Positions 34,893 through 44,460 of a stretch of DNA of 64,000 nucleotides are shown here, piece by piece; the first letter of the stretch is position 1; each line of letters begins with the position of its first letter. Source of the DNA: Psychrobacillus psychrodurans. Lineage in GTDB: Bacteria; Bacillota; Bacilli; Bacillales_A; Planococcaceae. The translations under genes were made by a program, and so were the position numbers. The notes beneath the pieces were generated by a model. The model worked only from the letters and a program-made list of their open reading frames with translations, was not told where the DNA came from and did not search any database. The stretch covers positions 124,001 through 188,000 of the forward strand of contig FOUN01000008.1 of the NCBI GenBank assembly GCA_900114885.1, read 5' to 3'.

Positions 34893-35645
34893 ATGAAAGT
34901 TGTTTCTATCAGAGATATCCATATAGGAAAAGGTATACCAAAAGTCATTGTCCCAATAATGGGGGATACTCTAGAAGCGCTCCTTTTGGAAATAAAAACA
35001 ATTAAACAAATAAACCTAGACATCGTCGAATGGCGTGCAGATTTGTTTGAGGATATTGAAGATTTGGCTACGGTAAAACAAACACTCTCAATCATTCGTA
35101 AAGAGCTACACTCTATACCGCTCTTATTCACTTTTAGAACCCATCGGGAGGGTGGCAACAAAACTATTGAAGATTCGTACTACAAGAACCTTCTTGTGGA
35201 AGTGATGAAAACAGATGAAATAGATTTAGTAGACGTAGAGTTGTTTTCACCCAAAGTGACAGAAATTATGGAGATCGCCAAAAAAAGTGATGTCGTTACC
35301 ATTATGTCTAATCATGATTTCGAAAAGACTCCTGCCAAGGAAGAGATCATGTGGAGACTTAGAAGAATGCAAGAATTGGATGCACATATCACTAAAATTG
35401 CCGTAATGCCGAACAATCCAGCAGATGTTCTGACATTGCTAGAAGCGACGTATACCATGCAATCATTGTATGCAGACCGTCCGATTATCTCCATGTCTAT
35501 GGATTCTACTGGTGTCATAAGTCGATTAGCTGGAGAAATTTTTGGTTCTGCAGCAACATTCGGTGCTGGTGTAGCACCATCTGCTCCTGGTCAAATCCCA
35601 GCGAGTGATCTTAAACGTATTTTAGAATTACTACATACACAATAA
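34893..35645 (+). CDS. aroD: 3-dehydroquinate dehydratase, type I
   Basis: 250 residues. The catalytic His is in TIMSNHDFEKTP and the Schiff-base Lys in ITKIAVMPNNPADVL, both as in type I AroD. The N-terminal IVEWRADLFE and C-terminal SAPGQIPASDLK match the family. It dehydrates 3-dehydroquinate in the shikimate pathway. Single gene with ATG and TGGAGGGG upstream; other aro genes are not nearby. The reading frame is complete. Confidence 0.93.
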   Translation: MKVVSIRDIHIGKGIPKVIVPIMGDTLEALLLEIKTIKQINLDIVEWRADLFEDIEDLATVKQTLSIIRKELHSIPLLFTFRTHREGGNKTIEDSYYKNLLVEVMKTDEIDLVDVELFSPKVTEIMEIAKKSDVVTIMSNHDFEKTPAKEEIMWRLRRMQELDAHITKIAVMPNNPADVLTLLEATYTMQSLYADRPIISMSMDSTGVISRLAGEIFGSAATFGAGVAPSAPGQIPASDLKRILELLHTQ

Positions 35646-35690
35646 CAAAAGCGAAGTGCTCTTGGATATTGGACAGAATTAGCTAAAGCA

Positions 35691-35717
35691 CAGGGAGGGA
35701 TGCACTCCCCTCCTTTT
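35691..35717 (+). terminator. Terminator after aroD
   Basis: AGGGAGG pairs with CCCCTCCT around GATGCACT, followed by TTTTATAG. It touches the end of the convergent acetyltransferase gene. Confidence 0.65.
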
Positions 35718-36162
35718 ATAGTAGCTGCCTTAGGCGAATCATATCTACACATGGGATACCATTTTCGATTATTTCCTCTTCATAGTGAGCTGTGAAAAAG
35801 TCTATATCCACACCGACAATTCGAAATCCACATTTTTGATAAAGAGCTAGCTGATCAATACTTGAATTGCCTGTACCTAATTCAATGACTCTATATCCTT
35901 GTTCCTTTGCCATATTTATAGCACCTATTAAGAGCGCTTTCCCAAACCCTTTACCTCGATAATGCTCCTCTATAGCAATATTAACGAGTTCTACAGTTTC
36001 TGGTCTAGTTGAAAGTAGTACAAATACGCCTACTATTTCTCCACCTTCTTCGCCTATGTAGCATTTCCCCCGCTCTAGATATTGCTGGATAAGCTTCTTA
36101 GAAGGATCTGCCTGTAATAATAATTCTATTGGGTATGCTTCATATATTCGTCTTATTTCCAT
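35716..36162 (-). CDS. GNAT-family N-acetyltransferase
   Basis: 148 residues. The acetyl-CoA loop is EEHYRGKGFGKALLIGAINM (Q/RxxGxG/A type), preceded by VELVNIAI and followed by GYRVIELGTGNSSIDQLALY, where the last Tyr matches the usual catalytic position. The substrate is unknown. Single leftward gene, divergent from alkA. The start is ATG at 36162 with a weak site. Confidence 0.85.
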   Translation of the reverse strand: MEIRRIYEAYPIELLLQADPSKKLIQQYLERGKCYIGEEGGEIVGVFVLLSTRPETVELVNIAIEEHYRGKGFGKALLIGAINMAKEQGYRVIELGTGNSSIDQLALYQKCGFRIVGVDIDFFTAHYEEEIIENGIPCVDMIRLRQLL

Positions 36163-36291
36163 GTAATTTCCTCTACTTTCTTTTGTAAATGTCTAATACA
36201 CACTGTATCATCTCTACCTTCCTTCTTGTATACTTTTAGCATAACTCATTTTCCTAATATTACTAAGAACGTATAAAAGAGGTGGCATAAT

Positions 36292-37206
36292 TTGTTTTGG
36301 GAAGAAGTAGACGACAAAATACTATTACATACTCCATCTGGATTTAGCTTTTCTAATAATCTTCAATATCTCTCCAGATCAACTAATGAGTGCTTATTTC
36401 ATATTCAGAACAATAAAATCCGAAAAGCAATACCATTAGGAACTTGCAACCTATTAGTAGAAATCAGCGAATACAAAGATGAAATTCTAGCAATTAATTT
36501 TATAAATGATACATGTCCCGATGGTAAAAATCGCAATGAAGAGATAGTAGCCTATATAATTGAGTGGTTTGACCTCAATGCGGATTTGCAGGAATTTTAT
36601 AAACTAGCCTCCAATGATCCAATATTGTCACAAGCGGCTAAAAAATTTGAAGGGCTACGCATTATGGGTATTCCTGATTTATTTGAGGCAATGACATGGG
36701 GCATCCTAGGTCAACAGATTAACCTTACCTATGCCTATACATTGAAGCGTCGTTTAGTGGAAACTTATGGCCATTCTATTCATTTTGAAGGTCATGATTA
36801 TTGGTTATTCCCTACACCTGATACTATTGCAAATCTGACCGTACATGACTTAAGTGGACTAAAAATGACCGTAAAAAAATGTGAGTACTTAATAGATGTG
36901 GCAAACTTAATCCACAAAGGTCTACTGACAAAAGAAATGCTCTTAGCAGAAATTGATGTAAAAAGAGCTGAAAAGATTCTTACTCAAATCCAAGGGATTG
37001 GTCCGTGGACCGCTAATTATGTATTAATGCGCTGTTTAAGATTTCCTTCCGCTTTTCCTATTGATGATGTAGGACTACATAATGCTATTAAACAGGTAAC
37101 TGGCTCACCGACTAAACCTACGAGGACTGAAATTATGCAACTGGCTCAGCACTGGACCGGTTGGGAAGCATATGCAACCTTTTATTTATGGAGATTACTT
37201 TATTGA
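36292..37206 (+). CDS. alkA: DNA-3-methyladenine glycosylase II (HhH-GPD)
   Basis: 304 residues. The helix-hairpin-helix reads IQGIGPWTANYVLMR (residues 233-247) and the catalytic Asp is in FPIDDVGL (Asp258/259). The region GILGQQINLTYAYTLKRRLV is the damaged-base pocket helix of the AlkA family. It excises alkylated purines. The start is a TTG with AGAGGTGG upstream. No Ada regulator is nearby. About 170 bases to the next gene hold only a terminator. Confidence 0.9.
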   Translation: MFWEEVDDKILLHTPSGFSFSNNLQYLSRSTNECLFHIQNNKIRKAIPLGTCNLLVEISEYKDEILAINFINDTCPDGKNRNEEIVAYIIEWFDLNADLQEFYKLASNDPILSQAAKKFEGLRIMGIPDLFEAMTWGILGQQINLTYAYTLKRRLVETYGHSIHFEGHDYWLFPTPDTIANLTVHDLSGLKMTVKKCEYLIDVANLIHKGLLTKEMLLAEIDVKRAEKILTQIQGIGPWTANYVLMRCLRFPSAFPIDDVGLHNAIKQVTGSPTKPTRTEIMQLAQHWTGWEAYATFYLWRLLY

Positions 37207-37376
37207 AGGTCAAAAATTGCAGGAAGCGTCGAATTTAGATTGCCCTCCATTTGAGGTGACACTCTTATCCTTCGTTCCTCCACTCGAAACAGAAGTCAGC
37301 ACTATTATTCACTCTTAAAAGTGTCGAAAACTCAGTGTTCATGATACATTTTTATATACTTCCTTATCTTTAAATA

Positions 37377-37411
37377 AACCCCATCCTTCTCAACTAGAAA
37401 AGGATGGGGTT
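37377..37411. terminator. Convergent terminator, alkA / secreted protein
   Basis: AACCCCATCCTT pairs with AAGGATGGGGTT across CTCAACTAGA with mixed A/T outside. Confidence 0.8.
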
Positions 37412-37415
37412 ATGA

Positions 37416-38834
37416 TTATTTTAATATATCTAGAATTTCTTCTGATACATATGTTTTCTTATCTTTTAGCACTGGTCGTTCTAAAAATAATCGCAGACTT
37501 TTATTGTAGCTGTAAATATTCATGTTACGTATAACCTTAATAGAACTATTCCCCTTTGTAAGTGTTACTGTCTTTTGTGAAGAGGCAGGATAAGACTCCA
37601 CTTTATATCCAAGTTGTTCAGCCACTTGAAGAAGCGGAATCATTTTTACCCCATTTTGTATAAAATGATCATTATTAATAATTTGTTTCAGATCGGCTGA
37701 AAGATAGTTTACAGCAACAATTTTCGTTGGAACTGTTTGGGCTGGAATGCTTTTTGTAGTGATATTATAAAAAACAATTAGCTCTTTTCCTTCTAAATCC
37801 TTCTTAGTTATTACTTCCCCATTTTCATTAAGTATTTCAGTCTCTGTGGAAATATTTAATTTAAGCTCTCCATCTAAACTAATCATATCTTGGTCAAACT
37901 TCGACACTTTCGAGAAGCTAACTTTTTCTTTATCTTGAACAATGAGAATCTCTGGTGTTATTCTTGCTGGATATATTAAGATCATTGGCTTGTTTTTATC
38001 ATAGTAAGCATCTATTTTTTGGCCCACTTGAAAGGATTCTTTTTTAACCGCTTCAGCATTGGTCCCATTTAAAAGAAGGACATTATTATCTAGTGTGAAA
38101 ATAGTTGTAGTTGGCTCATCTTCTTCTGTCACTACTGTTAGTGCAACCTGATTTTTATCGTTTGTTATATCAGTAATGACACCTGAAAATTTTACGAAGT
38201 TTGAAGCTTCAACTGCTTCTTCAGCTTTTTCAGGTGAAATTGCTACTACTTTAGTTGGGGCTGTCTGAGCTGGAATGCTTTTAGTCGCCACCGTATAGAA
38301 TACAATAAGCTCTTTTCCACTTAAGTCTTGTCGTTCTATTTTTTCTCCTTCAGTGTTTTCGAAAGTAGTTTTACCATCTACTTTCAGATTCAATTTATTA
38401 TCTAAACTACGCAGTTCTTCATCAAACTTCCCTACTTTAACGGAACCGAAAGTTTTAGCATCATGTACGACTATTAATTCAGGAGAAATTTGCGGTGGAT
38501 ATATCATGATCATCGGTTTATCTTTACCATAGTAAGCATCTATTTGTTGCCCTTTTTGGAATCCCACTTTTTCCATCTTTTTCGTTGAACCGCTAATGTA
38601 TATCATTGTTTCGCTCGTTACGGTGTAAAAAGTGATCTGTGGCTCTTTGCCAGTTGTTTCTACCGTCAATGTAACAGTGTCCTTTTTTTCTTCTACATTT
38701 GTTATAATCCCAGAACCTTTTACAAAGTTAGTTGCTTCGATTTTCGCATCGTCACTTTTCGCATATACTGATCCTTGGCTCCATCCTAGCCCTAGCATTA
38801 AAATCATTGCGAAAACTCCAAAAATTTTCTTCAT
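37416..38834 (-). CDS. Secreted protein with two tandem repeats and a stalk-like domain
   Basis: 472 residues. A signal peptide (KIFGVFAMILMLGLGW, cleavage after VYA near 25) precedes two repeats of about 170 residues, at about 36-205 and 213-385. Each opens with FVKxSGxIT and contains GQxIDAYYxKxKPMIxIYP, LIVVxD and GKELIVFY and closes with TKSIPAQTxPTKxVA. The last 85 residues resemble the copper-amine-oxidase N-terminal stalk domain (MIPLLQVAEQLGYKVE). Probably a cell-wall-associated protein of unknown role. The ATG at 38834 has AGGAGAG six bases upstream. Confidence 0.75.
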   Translation of the reverse strand: MKKIFGVFAMILMLGLGWSQGSVYAKSDDAKIEATNFVKGSGIITNVEEKKDTVTLTVETTGKEPQITFYTVTSETMIYISGSTKKMEKVGFQKGQQIDAYYGKDKPMIMIYPPQISPELIVVHDAKTFGSVKVGKFDEELRSLDNKLNLKVDGKTTFENTEGEKIERQDLSGKELIVFYTVATKSIPAQTAPTKVVAISPEKAEEAVEASNFVKFSGVITDITNDKNQVALTVVTEEDEPTTTIFTLDNNVLLLNGTNAEAVKKESFQVGQKIDAYYDKNKPMILIYPARITPEILIVQDKEKVSFSKVSKFDQDMISLDGELKLNISTETEILNENGEVITKKDLEGKELIVFYNITTKSIPAQTVPTKIVAVNYLSADLKQIINNDHFIQNGVKMIPLLQVAEQLGYKVESYPASSQKTVTLTKGNSSIKVIRNMNIYSYNKSLRLFLERPVLKDKKTYVSEEILDILK

Positions 38835-38962
38835 CAAATCTCTCCTTTTTTTGCTTCTCTTTCCATTTGACGGGCCTATTTACAAAAACGTTACAATTTT
38901 TTTGAAACATTCTTAAATTTGATTCGTATAAAGTGTAAAGAGAAAAAGATAGGAGTTTGAAT

Positions 38963-39862
38963 ATGACGTTATCAATCAACCAAGTAACTAAGAGATACCA
39001 AGACTTCGTCGCTGTTAACAGTTTGTCCTTTACAATTGAAAAAGGAGAAATCTTTGGATTGATCGGACAGAATGGGGCTGGTAAAACAACGACATTTCGC
39101 ATGATTTTAGACTTACAGGAGACTACTGAAGGAAATATTATGTGGAATGGGAAGCAGATTAACTCCATTAACCGAGACATTCTAGGCTATTTACCTGAAG
39201 AGCGCGGCATCTTCCCTGCAATGACAGTGGAAGACCAATTATACTTCTTCGGAGAGCTAAGAGGGAAGACAAAAAAAGATCTTAAAAAAGAAGTAGATTA
39301 CTGGATTAATCGTTTTGAATTAGAGGATAAGCGAAAATCAAAAGCGGAAACCTTGTCCAAAGGGAACCAACAAAAGGTCCAACTTATCGCTAGTTTTATA
39401 CATCAACCAGAGTTCTTGATATTAGATGAGCCTTTTAGTGGCTTGGACCCTGTTAATATGGATTTACTAAAGCAAGCAATTCTGGACTTAAAGCGCAAGG
39501 GAACGACTATATTATTTTCTAGTCATCAAATGGATAATGTTGAAGAGCTTTGTGATCATTTATGCTTACTGAAACGTGGTGTGTCCTTGTTTTCAGGTAG
39601 CTTATTGGACTTAAAGAAACAATACGGTAAAACAAAATTAACGATACGTACAGAAATTCCAAGAGAAGTCTTAGCTGGATTGCATGGTGTAAGGGATATT
39701 CAAGTTGGAAAGGATCATTATACATTAACACTTGAGGATGAATCATATGCGCAGTCTATCTTCGACTATGTATCTAATGGAAAATATATAGAGAAATTTA
39801 GTTTGGATTATTTATCATTAGATGAAATCTTCAAGGATAAGGTAGGTGGTACACATGTCTAA
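38963..39862 (+). CDS. yhaQ: ABC exporter ATP-binding protein (YhaQ/NatA-like)
   Basis: 299 residues. Walker A is GQNGAGKTT near residue 37, the signature LSKGNQQKVQ near 134 and Walker B FLILDEPFSGLDP near 154, with the switch His in LFSSHQMD. The C-terminal 75 residues match the extension of YhaQ/NatA-type ATPases that pair with a NatB-like permease. The ATG at 38963 has GGAG seven bases upstream; the TTG six bases before it is too close. Overlaps the permease gene by eight bases. Confidence 0.87.
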   Translation: MTLSINQVTKRYQDFVAVNSLSFTIEKGEIFGLIGQNGAGKTTTFRMILDLQETTEGNIMWNGKQINSINRDILGYLPEERGIFPAMTVEDQLYFFGELRGKTKKDLKKEVDYWINRFELEDKRKSKAETLSKGNQQKVQLIASFIHQPEFLILDEPFSGLDPVNMDLLKQAILDLKRKGTTILFSSHQMDNVEELCDHLCLLKRGVSLFSGSLLDLKKQYGKTKLTIRTEIPREVLAGLHGVRDIQVGKDHYTLTLEDESYAQSIFDYVSNGKYIEKFSLDYLSLDEIFKDKVGGTHV

Positions 39863-41093
39863 ATTTTGGCTATTAGTTAAGCAGTTATATGTTCAAAAAG
39901 TAAAAGCGAAATCATTTATATTTTCTATCGTACTATATGTTGCAGTGATCAGTGGAGTTATGTTCTGGTCAGATATTAAAGAAGCGTTTTTCCAAGAAGA
40001 AGCTTTACAGATTGCTTTAATCAACGAAACAGATATAGAAATCGAGGCTTTATTTGAATCGACTAACGACATAGAATTCACCTTTCCAACTGATGAGGTA
40101 GAAAAGGTAGAAGAACAAGTCGTCAACGGGGACTTTGCCGCTGTAATTTTCGTTGAGGATCAGGACAATTCATTGACAGCAGAAATCGCCACCTTTGAAC
40201 CACTAACATTTAATGATCAGCAAAGCCTTTCTTCAACTCTACAGTATGCAGGGAAAATATATGAAGTACAGCAGCTAAATTTAACAGCTGAGCAAGCTGA
40301 CAAAATTCTTCAATCCGAAACTACTATCACGATGAAAAATCTTGATGAGCAATCTGCCTCAGGTAAAAGTGAGGATGAGAAGGCTGCAGGAATTGGTGCT
40401 TCCTTTTTAATAGGCTTTTTAATTTATTCATTTGTTATGACATTTTTATCGATGATTACAACTGATGTTGCTTCCGAAAAAGGTTCACGTGTTCTAGAGG
40501 TTTTACTCGCTAGTGTAAAGCCAGCTACACATTTTATGGCGAAGTTAACCGGAACATTTCTCCTAGCATTGACACAAATTGCGGGATTATTACTTGTTCA
40601 AGGATTGTTATTCGCACTGATTGATGGCGGATCTAAATGGGATGTTGTCCAGGAAATTGCCAACGAATTATCCCTTGCATTTATCGGATACTCAGTAGCA
40701 TTTTTATTGATAACAATCATTCTATACTTAATACTTGGTGCATTATTAGGGTCTTTAGTTTCCAAGGTTGAGGAATCAAGTCAGGCGATGATGCCTGCGA
40801 TGATGGTAGGAATTATTGGATTTTACGTTTTAATCTCAGGTATGGCAAGTCCTGATACGCTGCTGATTAAAGTATTCTCTTATATTCCGTTCACGTCAGG
40901 TATGGTAATGCCACTACGAATTGGAGCAACAGATATATCCACATTTGAACCAATTCTGTCCATGGCTATACTAATCGTCACTGTAATTCTTCTATTCCTA
41001 TTAAGCTTATCCTTCTATAAACGAAGTGTTTTAACTTATAGTAGTGGGGGAATAATTCAAAAAATCAAAACCGTTTTAAAGGTCACAACTTAA
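39855..41093 (+). CDS. yhaP: ABC exporter permease (YhaP/NatB-like)
   Basis: 412 residues. It has one N-terminal helix, a large outer loop of about 130 residues, then five or six helices, the ABC-2 family layout. Text such as TDVASEKGSRVLEVLLASVK and the final LLFLLSLSFYKRSVL is typical of NatB/YhaP permeases. The substrate is unclear; relatives export sodium or peptides. The ATG at 39855 is preferred over GTG nine bases earlier because GGTAGGTGG sits at the correct distance. Confidence 0.87.
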   Translation: MSKFWLLVKQLYVQKVKAKSFIFSIVLYVAVISGVMFWSDIKEAFFQEEALQIALINETDIEIEALFESTNDIEFTFPTDEVEKVEEQVVNGDFAAVIFVEDQDNSLTAEIATFEPLTFNDQQSLSSTLQYAGKIYEVQQLNLTAEQADKILQSETTITMKNLDEQSASGKSEDEKAAGIGASFLIGFLIYSFVMTFLSMITTDVASEKGSRVLEVLLASVKPATHFMAKLTGTFLLALTQIAGLLLVQGLLFALIDGGSKWDVVQEIANELSLAFIGYSVAFLLITIILYLILGALLGSLVSKVEESSQAMMPAMMVGIIGFYVLISGMASPDTLLIKVFSYIPFTSGMVMPLRIGATDISTFEPILSMAILIVTVILLFLLSLSFYKRSVLTYSSGGIIQKIKTVLKVTT

Positions 41094-41108
41094 TATATTT
41101 CACAGAAA

Positions 41109-41145
41109 TAATCGCGAAGGTATCCACCCTTGCGATTATTTTTTT
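41109..41145 (+). terminator. Terminator after yhaP
   Basis: TAATCGCGAAGG pairs with CCCTTGCGATTA (one mismatch) and is followed by seven Ts. Confidence 0.85.
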
Positions 41146-41199
41146 GATACAATTTTTGATTTCTTGCATAAAATAATGGATGAAAGAAGGGATGCATAT

Positions 41200-43044
41200 A
41201 TGTGTGGAATTACTGGTTGGATTCATTTTCAAAGAGATTTGCGAAACGAATTATCAGCGGTTTCGAAAATGACGGAAACCTTAAAGAAGCGTGGTCCAGA
41301 TGACGATAATATTTGGAGTTCTCCGCACGCCGTGTTTGGACATCGACGTCTAACAGTGGTAGATCCTGTTGGTGGAAAACAACCAATGACTAAAAACTAT
41401 CAATCAAGTGAATATACACTTACGTATAATGGAGAGCTATATAATACTGAGGATCTCAGAACAGAATTGTTGAAACGTGGGCATTCCTTCTCTGGCCATT
41501 CGGATACCGAGGTTTTATTGACCTCTTATATTGAATGGAAGGAAAAATGCGTTGACTACTTTAACGGTATATTTGCTTTTGCAATTTGGGATGAAATGGA
41601 ACAAAAAGTGTTTATTGCACGCGATCGCCTTGGAGTTAAACCACTTTTTTATACTGAGAAAAATGGGGGTTTCCTATTTGGCTCTGAGCAAAAATCGCTC
41701 TTCGCACATCCTGCTATTTCTCCAATCATAAATAGAAATGGCCTTGCAGAGATTATTGGTTTAGGCCCATCTCGTCTCCCTGGTTCAGGCGTGTACAAGG
41801 ATATACATGAATTACGCCCCGCACACGCACTAAGCTTAACTAGTAAAGGACTCCGTACTTGGCGCTACTGGAATGTAGAAAGTAAGGAGCATACAGATTC
41901 TTTAGACGAAACAATCGAAAAAGTTCGCTTCCTAGTAACTGATGCTGTAGAAAGACAACTTGTATCTGACGTACCTCTTTGCACATTTCTGTCTGGTGGT
42001 TTGGATTCTAGTATCATTACGTCAATCGCTGCCAAATCCTATTCACATAATTCTAAATCCTCTCTGAACACTTACTCCATTGACTATCAAGACAATGACC
42101 ATCATTTTAAAGGCAATACCTTTCAGCCATCAAACGACCTCCCTTGGATTCAAAAGGTGACAAACCATCTAGAAACGAAACATCATTTCTCTATTATTAC
42201 CCAACAAAAATTAGCGGAGTTTTTAAGAGAGGCTGTTCACGTACGTGATCTTCCTGGAATGGCCGATATCGATTCATCTTTACTTTGGTTTTGCAGAGAA
42301 ATTAAACAGGATTTTACAGTAGGACTTTCTGGAGAGTGCGCTGATGAGATTTTTGGTGGCTATCCATGGTTCCATCAGGTTGGAAACGCAGAAAAAGGTT
42401 TTCCCTGGATACGATCTACCAATGAACGCTTTCAGCTATTAAATGATAGTTGGCAAGGTAAATTAAAAATAGAAGAATATGTACAAAATGCATACGATTC
42501 AACTATAGCTGAAACTCCTCTGCTAGAGGGGGAAACAGATATAGAAGCAAAAAGACGAGCATTATTTTATACAAATATGACATGGTTTATGACTACCCTT
42601 TTAGATAGAAAAGATCGTATGAGTATGGGTGCTAGTTTAGAGGTCCGCGTGCCATTTGCGGATCACCGATTGGTAGAGTATGCATGGAACATTCCTTGGG
42701 AATACAAAATGGTTGGCAACCAGGAAAAAGGTATTCTACGAAAGGCATTTCAAGATAGCTTGCCATATGATGTACTTTATCGCAAAAAAAGCCCATATCC
42801 CAAAACCCATAATCCAGTCTACACAGGGATTGTAAGTAATATGTTAAAAGAGCAATTGCAAGATAAAAACTCTATTCTGCATGAGCTTTTCCAAAAGCAA
42901 CGTCTAGCTGATTTAGTTGAATCGAATGGGGAAGCATTTAAAGTACCATGGTTCGGTCAGTTAATGTCTGGTCCACAACTTCTTGCATATCTAGTGCAAA
43001 TGCATATTTGGTTTAAGGAATATAATGTTCAACTGGTGGATTAA
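41200..43044 (+). CDS. asnB: Asparagine synthase, glutamine-hydrolysing
   Basis: 614 residues. It starts with MCGITGW, where Cys2 becomes the N-terminal nucleophile of the class II glutaminase domain, so the ATG at 41200 is the start rather than codons upstream; GAAGGG precedes it. RGPDDD and NGELYN belong to the same domain. The synthetase domain has the PP-loop SGGLDSS (265-271) and SGECADEIFGGYPW. It makes asparagine from aspartate, ATP and glutamine. Which Bacillus paralogue it matches (AsnB, AsnH, AsnO) cannot be decided; the symbol is generic. Confidence 0.9.
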   Translation: MCGITGWIHFQRDLRNELSAVSKMTETLKKRGPDDDNIWSSPHAVFGHRRLTVVDPVGGKQPMTKNYQSSEYTLTYNGELYNTEDLRTELLKRGHSFSGHSDTEVLLTSYIEWKEKCVDYFNGIFAFAIWDEMEQKVFIARDRLGVKPLFYTEKNGGFLFGSEQKSLFAHPAISPIINRNGLAEIIGLGPSRLPGSGVYKDIHELRPAHALSLTSKGLRTWRYWNVESKEHTDSLDETIEKVRFLVTDAVERQLVSDVPLCTFLSGGLDSSIITSIAAKSYSHNSKSSLNTYSIDYQDNDHHFKGNTFQPSNDLPWIQKVTNHLETKHHFSIITQQKLAEFLREAVHVRDLPGMADIDSSLLWFCREIKQDFTVGLSGECADEIFGGYPWFHQVGNAEKGFPWIRSTNERFQLLNDSWQGKLKIEEYVQNAYDSTIAETPLLEGETDIEAKRRALFYTNMTWFMTTLLDRKDRMSMGASLEVRVPFADHRLVEYAWNIPWEYKMVGNQEKGILRKAFQDSLPYDVLYRKKSPYPKTHNPVYTGIVSNMLKEQLQDKNSILHELFQKQRLADLVESNGEAFKVPWFGQLMSGPQLLAYLVQMHIWFKEYNVQLVD

Positions 43045-43120
43045 AAACTCCAGCCACACTTCAAGAGATTTGTATTCCTAACTAGGCAGAGATGCGTGAG
43101 ATGGATAAATTTCCCTTTCC

Positions 43121-43246
43121 GCAAGTAAATCATCATCCAGAGCAAGTAAACAAACAGCGAACACAAGTAACTTATGAATTAAAGCAAGTAACTGCCCGAT
43201 GAACGCAAGTAACTGGCATGCCAAAGCAAGTAAATGGTTAAGAAGG
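43121..43246. repeat. 21-bp periodic tandem repeat, six units
   Basis: The 8-mer GCAAGTAA (once ACAAGTAA) starts at 43121, 43142, 43163, 43184, 43205 and 43226, exactly 21 bases apart each time. The other 13 bases of each unit vary. It lies between two convergent genes, before their shared terminator. Not a CRISPR: units are too short and the spacing is fixed. Confidence 0.85.
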
Positions 43247-43279
43247 TTAGATCTTCGCTTAATAATTATGGGAAAATAA

Positions 43280-43323
43280 ACAAAAGAAGCTACTCAATCC
43301 TTAGACAGAGTAGCTTCTTTTGT
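43280..43323. terminator. Convergent terminator, asnB / dapL
   Basis: ACAAAAGAAGCTACTC pairs perfectly with GAGTAGCTTCTTTTGT across 12 bases, good for either direction. Confidence 0.9.
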
Positions 43324-43324
43324 A

Positions 43325-44449
43325 TTAACTTGAAATTTCACGAAAGTAGGAATCTATAAATGGCACAAGATAGTCAATCACCGCTTCATCTGGATTGAGC
43401 TTCGGATGATGCAATCCATAAGGTGATTCAACTCCAGCCCAAAATAACAGTCCCGGTATTTCTTGTAGGAAATAACCAAAGTCTTCGCCAGTCATAGCCG
43501 CATCACATAAAATGGCATTAGTTGCAGGATGCGCTTCTGCAAATGCCAAAAACTCGTTCGCAAGTACCTCATCATTTTTAACTTGATAATAGGACGAACC
43601 ATAGTTTATTTGAACAGAGCATTCAAAAGCAATTTCTGCTGCTCGACAAAATGCCTCGATCTTCTCTTTAATAATTGTCATTGTTCCTGCATCCATTGTA
43701 CGAATAGTTCCCTCTAACCTAGCATGTCCAGAAATTATATTCTGTACTGTTCCAGAGGTGAACTTCCCAATCGTAAGTACTGCGGGATCCATTGGATTGA
43801 CAGAACGGCTTACAATTGTCTGAAGTTGCAATAGTAGCGTAGCGGCCGCAACAGACATATCTCTGGCTTGATGCGGAAATGCTGCATGCCCCTCCTTACC
43901 AATGACATTGATAAACAATTCAGATGTATTGGCAAATAACAAACCTGGGCGCGTAGCTACAGTACCAACAGGGAATTCTGGTGCTACATGAAAGGCAAAT
44001 ATTTTATCAGGTACCAAAGCTTGTTGCTCTTCTTTCAGCCATTCACGCATTGGGAGAGCACCACCCGGACTTTCCTCAGCTGGTTGAAACAGAATAACTG
44101 CATGATCTTTTATAGGGTTTTCTACTAATTTTCTTAGTAGCCCCAGTGCCACAGTCATATGCATATCATGACCACAAGCATGCATTTTCCCCGGATGACT
44201 GGATTCAAAGGAAAGCCCAGTCACCTCTGTTATTGGAAGACCATCGATATCCGTTCTCCAGCCAATCGTTTGTGTAGGTTCGGTTCCTTCTATTTTCACA
44301 ACTATACCTGTTTTCCAAGTAGTAATTGTCAGTCTATCCTGTGGAAGTGTACGAATTTGCTCTAATAAATAATTTTGTGTTTTTACTTCTTCAAAACCTA
44401 ATTCAGGTATGCGATGTAAATCTCTCCGAATATCTTGTAAGGTTTTCAT
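43325..44449 (-). CDS. dapL: N-acetyldiaminopimelate deacetylase
   Basis: 374 residues of the M20/amidohydrolase fold. The metal ligands are in MHACGHDMHM and FQPAEESPGG, with HAAFPHQARD and the closing His in PYGLHHPKL. Located 11 bases after dapH, it removes the acetyl group from N-acetyl-LL-diaminopimelate in the acetylase branch of lysine and peptidoglycan precursor synthesis. That context separates it from similar hippurate-type hydrolases. It starts at ATG; the preceding AGTTGGTAGCTG is a modest site. Some databases use the name ykuR. Confidence 0.92.
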   Translation of the reverse strand: MKTLQDIRRDLHRIPELGFEEVKTQNYLLEQIRTLPQDRLTITTWKTGIVVKIEGTEPTQTIGWRTDIDGLPITEVTGLSFESSHPGKMHACGHDMHMTVALGLLRKLVENPIKDHAVILFQPAEESPGGALPMREWLKEEQQALVPDKIFAFHVAPEFPVGTVATRPGLLFANTSELFINVIGKEGHAAFPHQARDMSVAAATLLLQLQTIVSRSVNPMDPAVLTIGKFTSGTVQNIISGHARLEGTIRTMDAGTMTIIKEKIEAFCRAAEIAFECSVQINYGSSYYQVKNDEVLANEFLAFAEAHPATNAILCDAAMTGEDFGYFLQEIPGLLFWAGVESPYGLHHPKLNPDEAVIDYLVPFIDSYFREISS

Positions 44450-44460
44450 CAGCTACCAAC

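Noticed and set aside
43121-43246. CRISPR array
   Set aside because: The conserved unit is only 8 bases with 13-base gaps and no cas genes are near.
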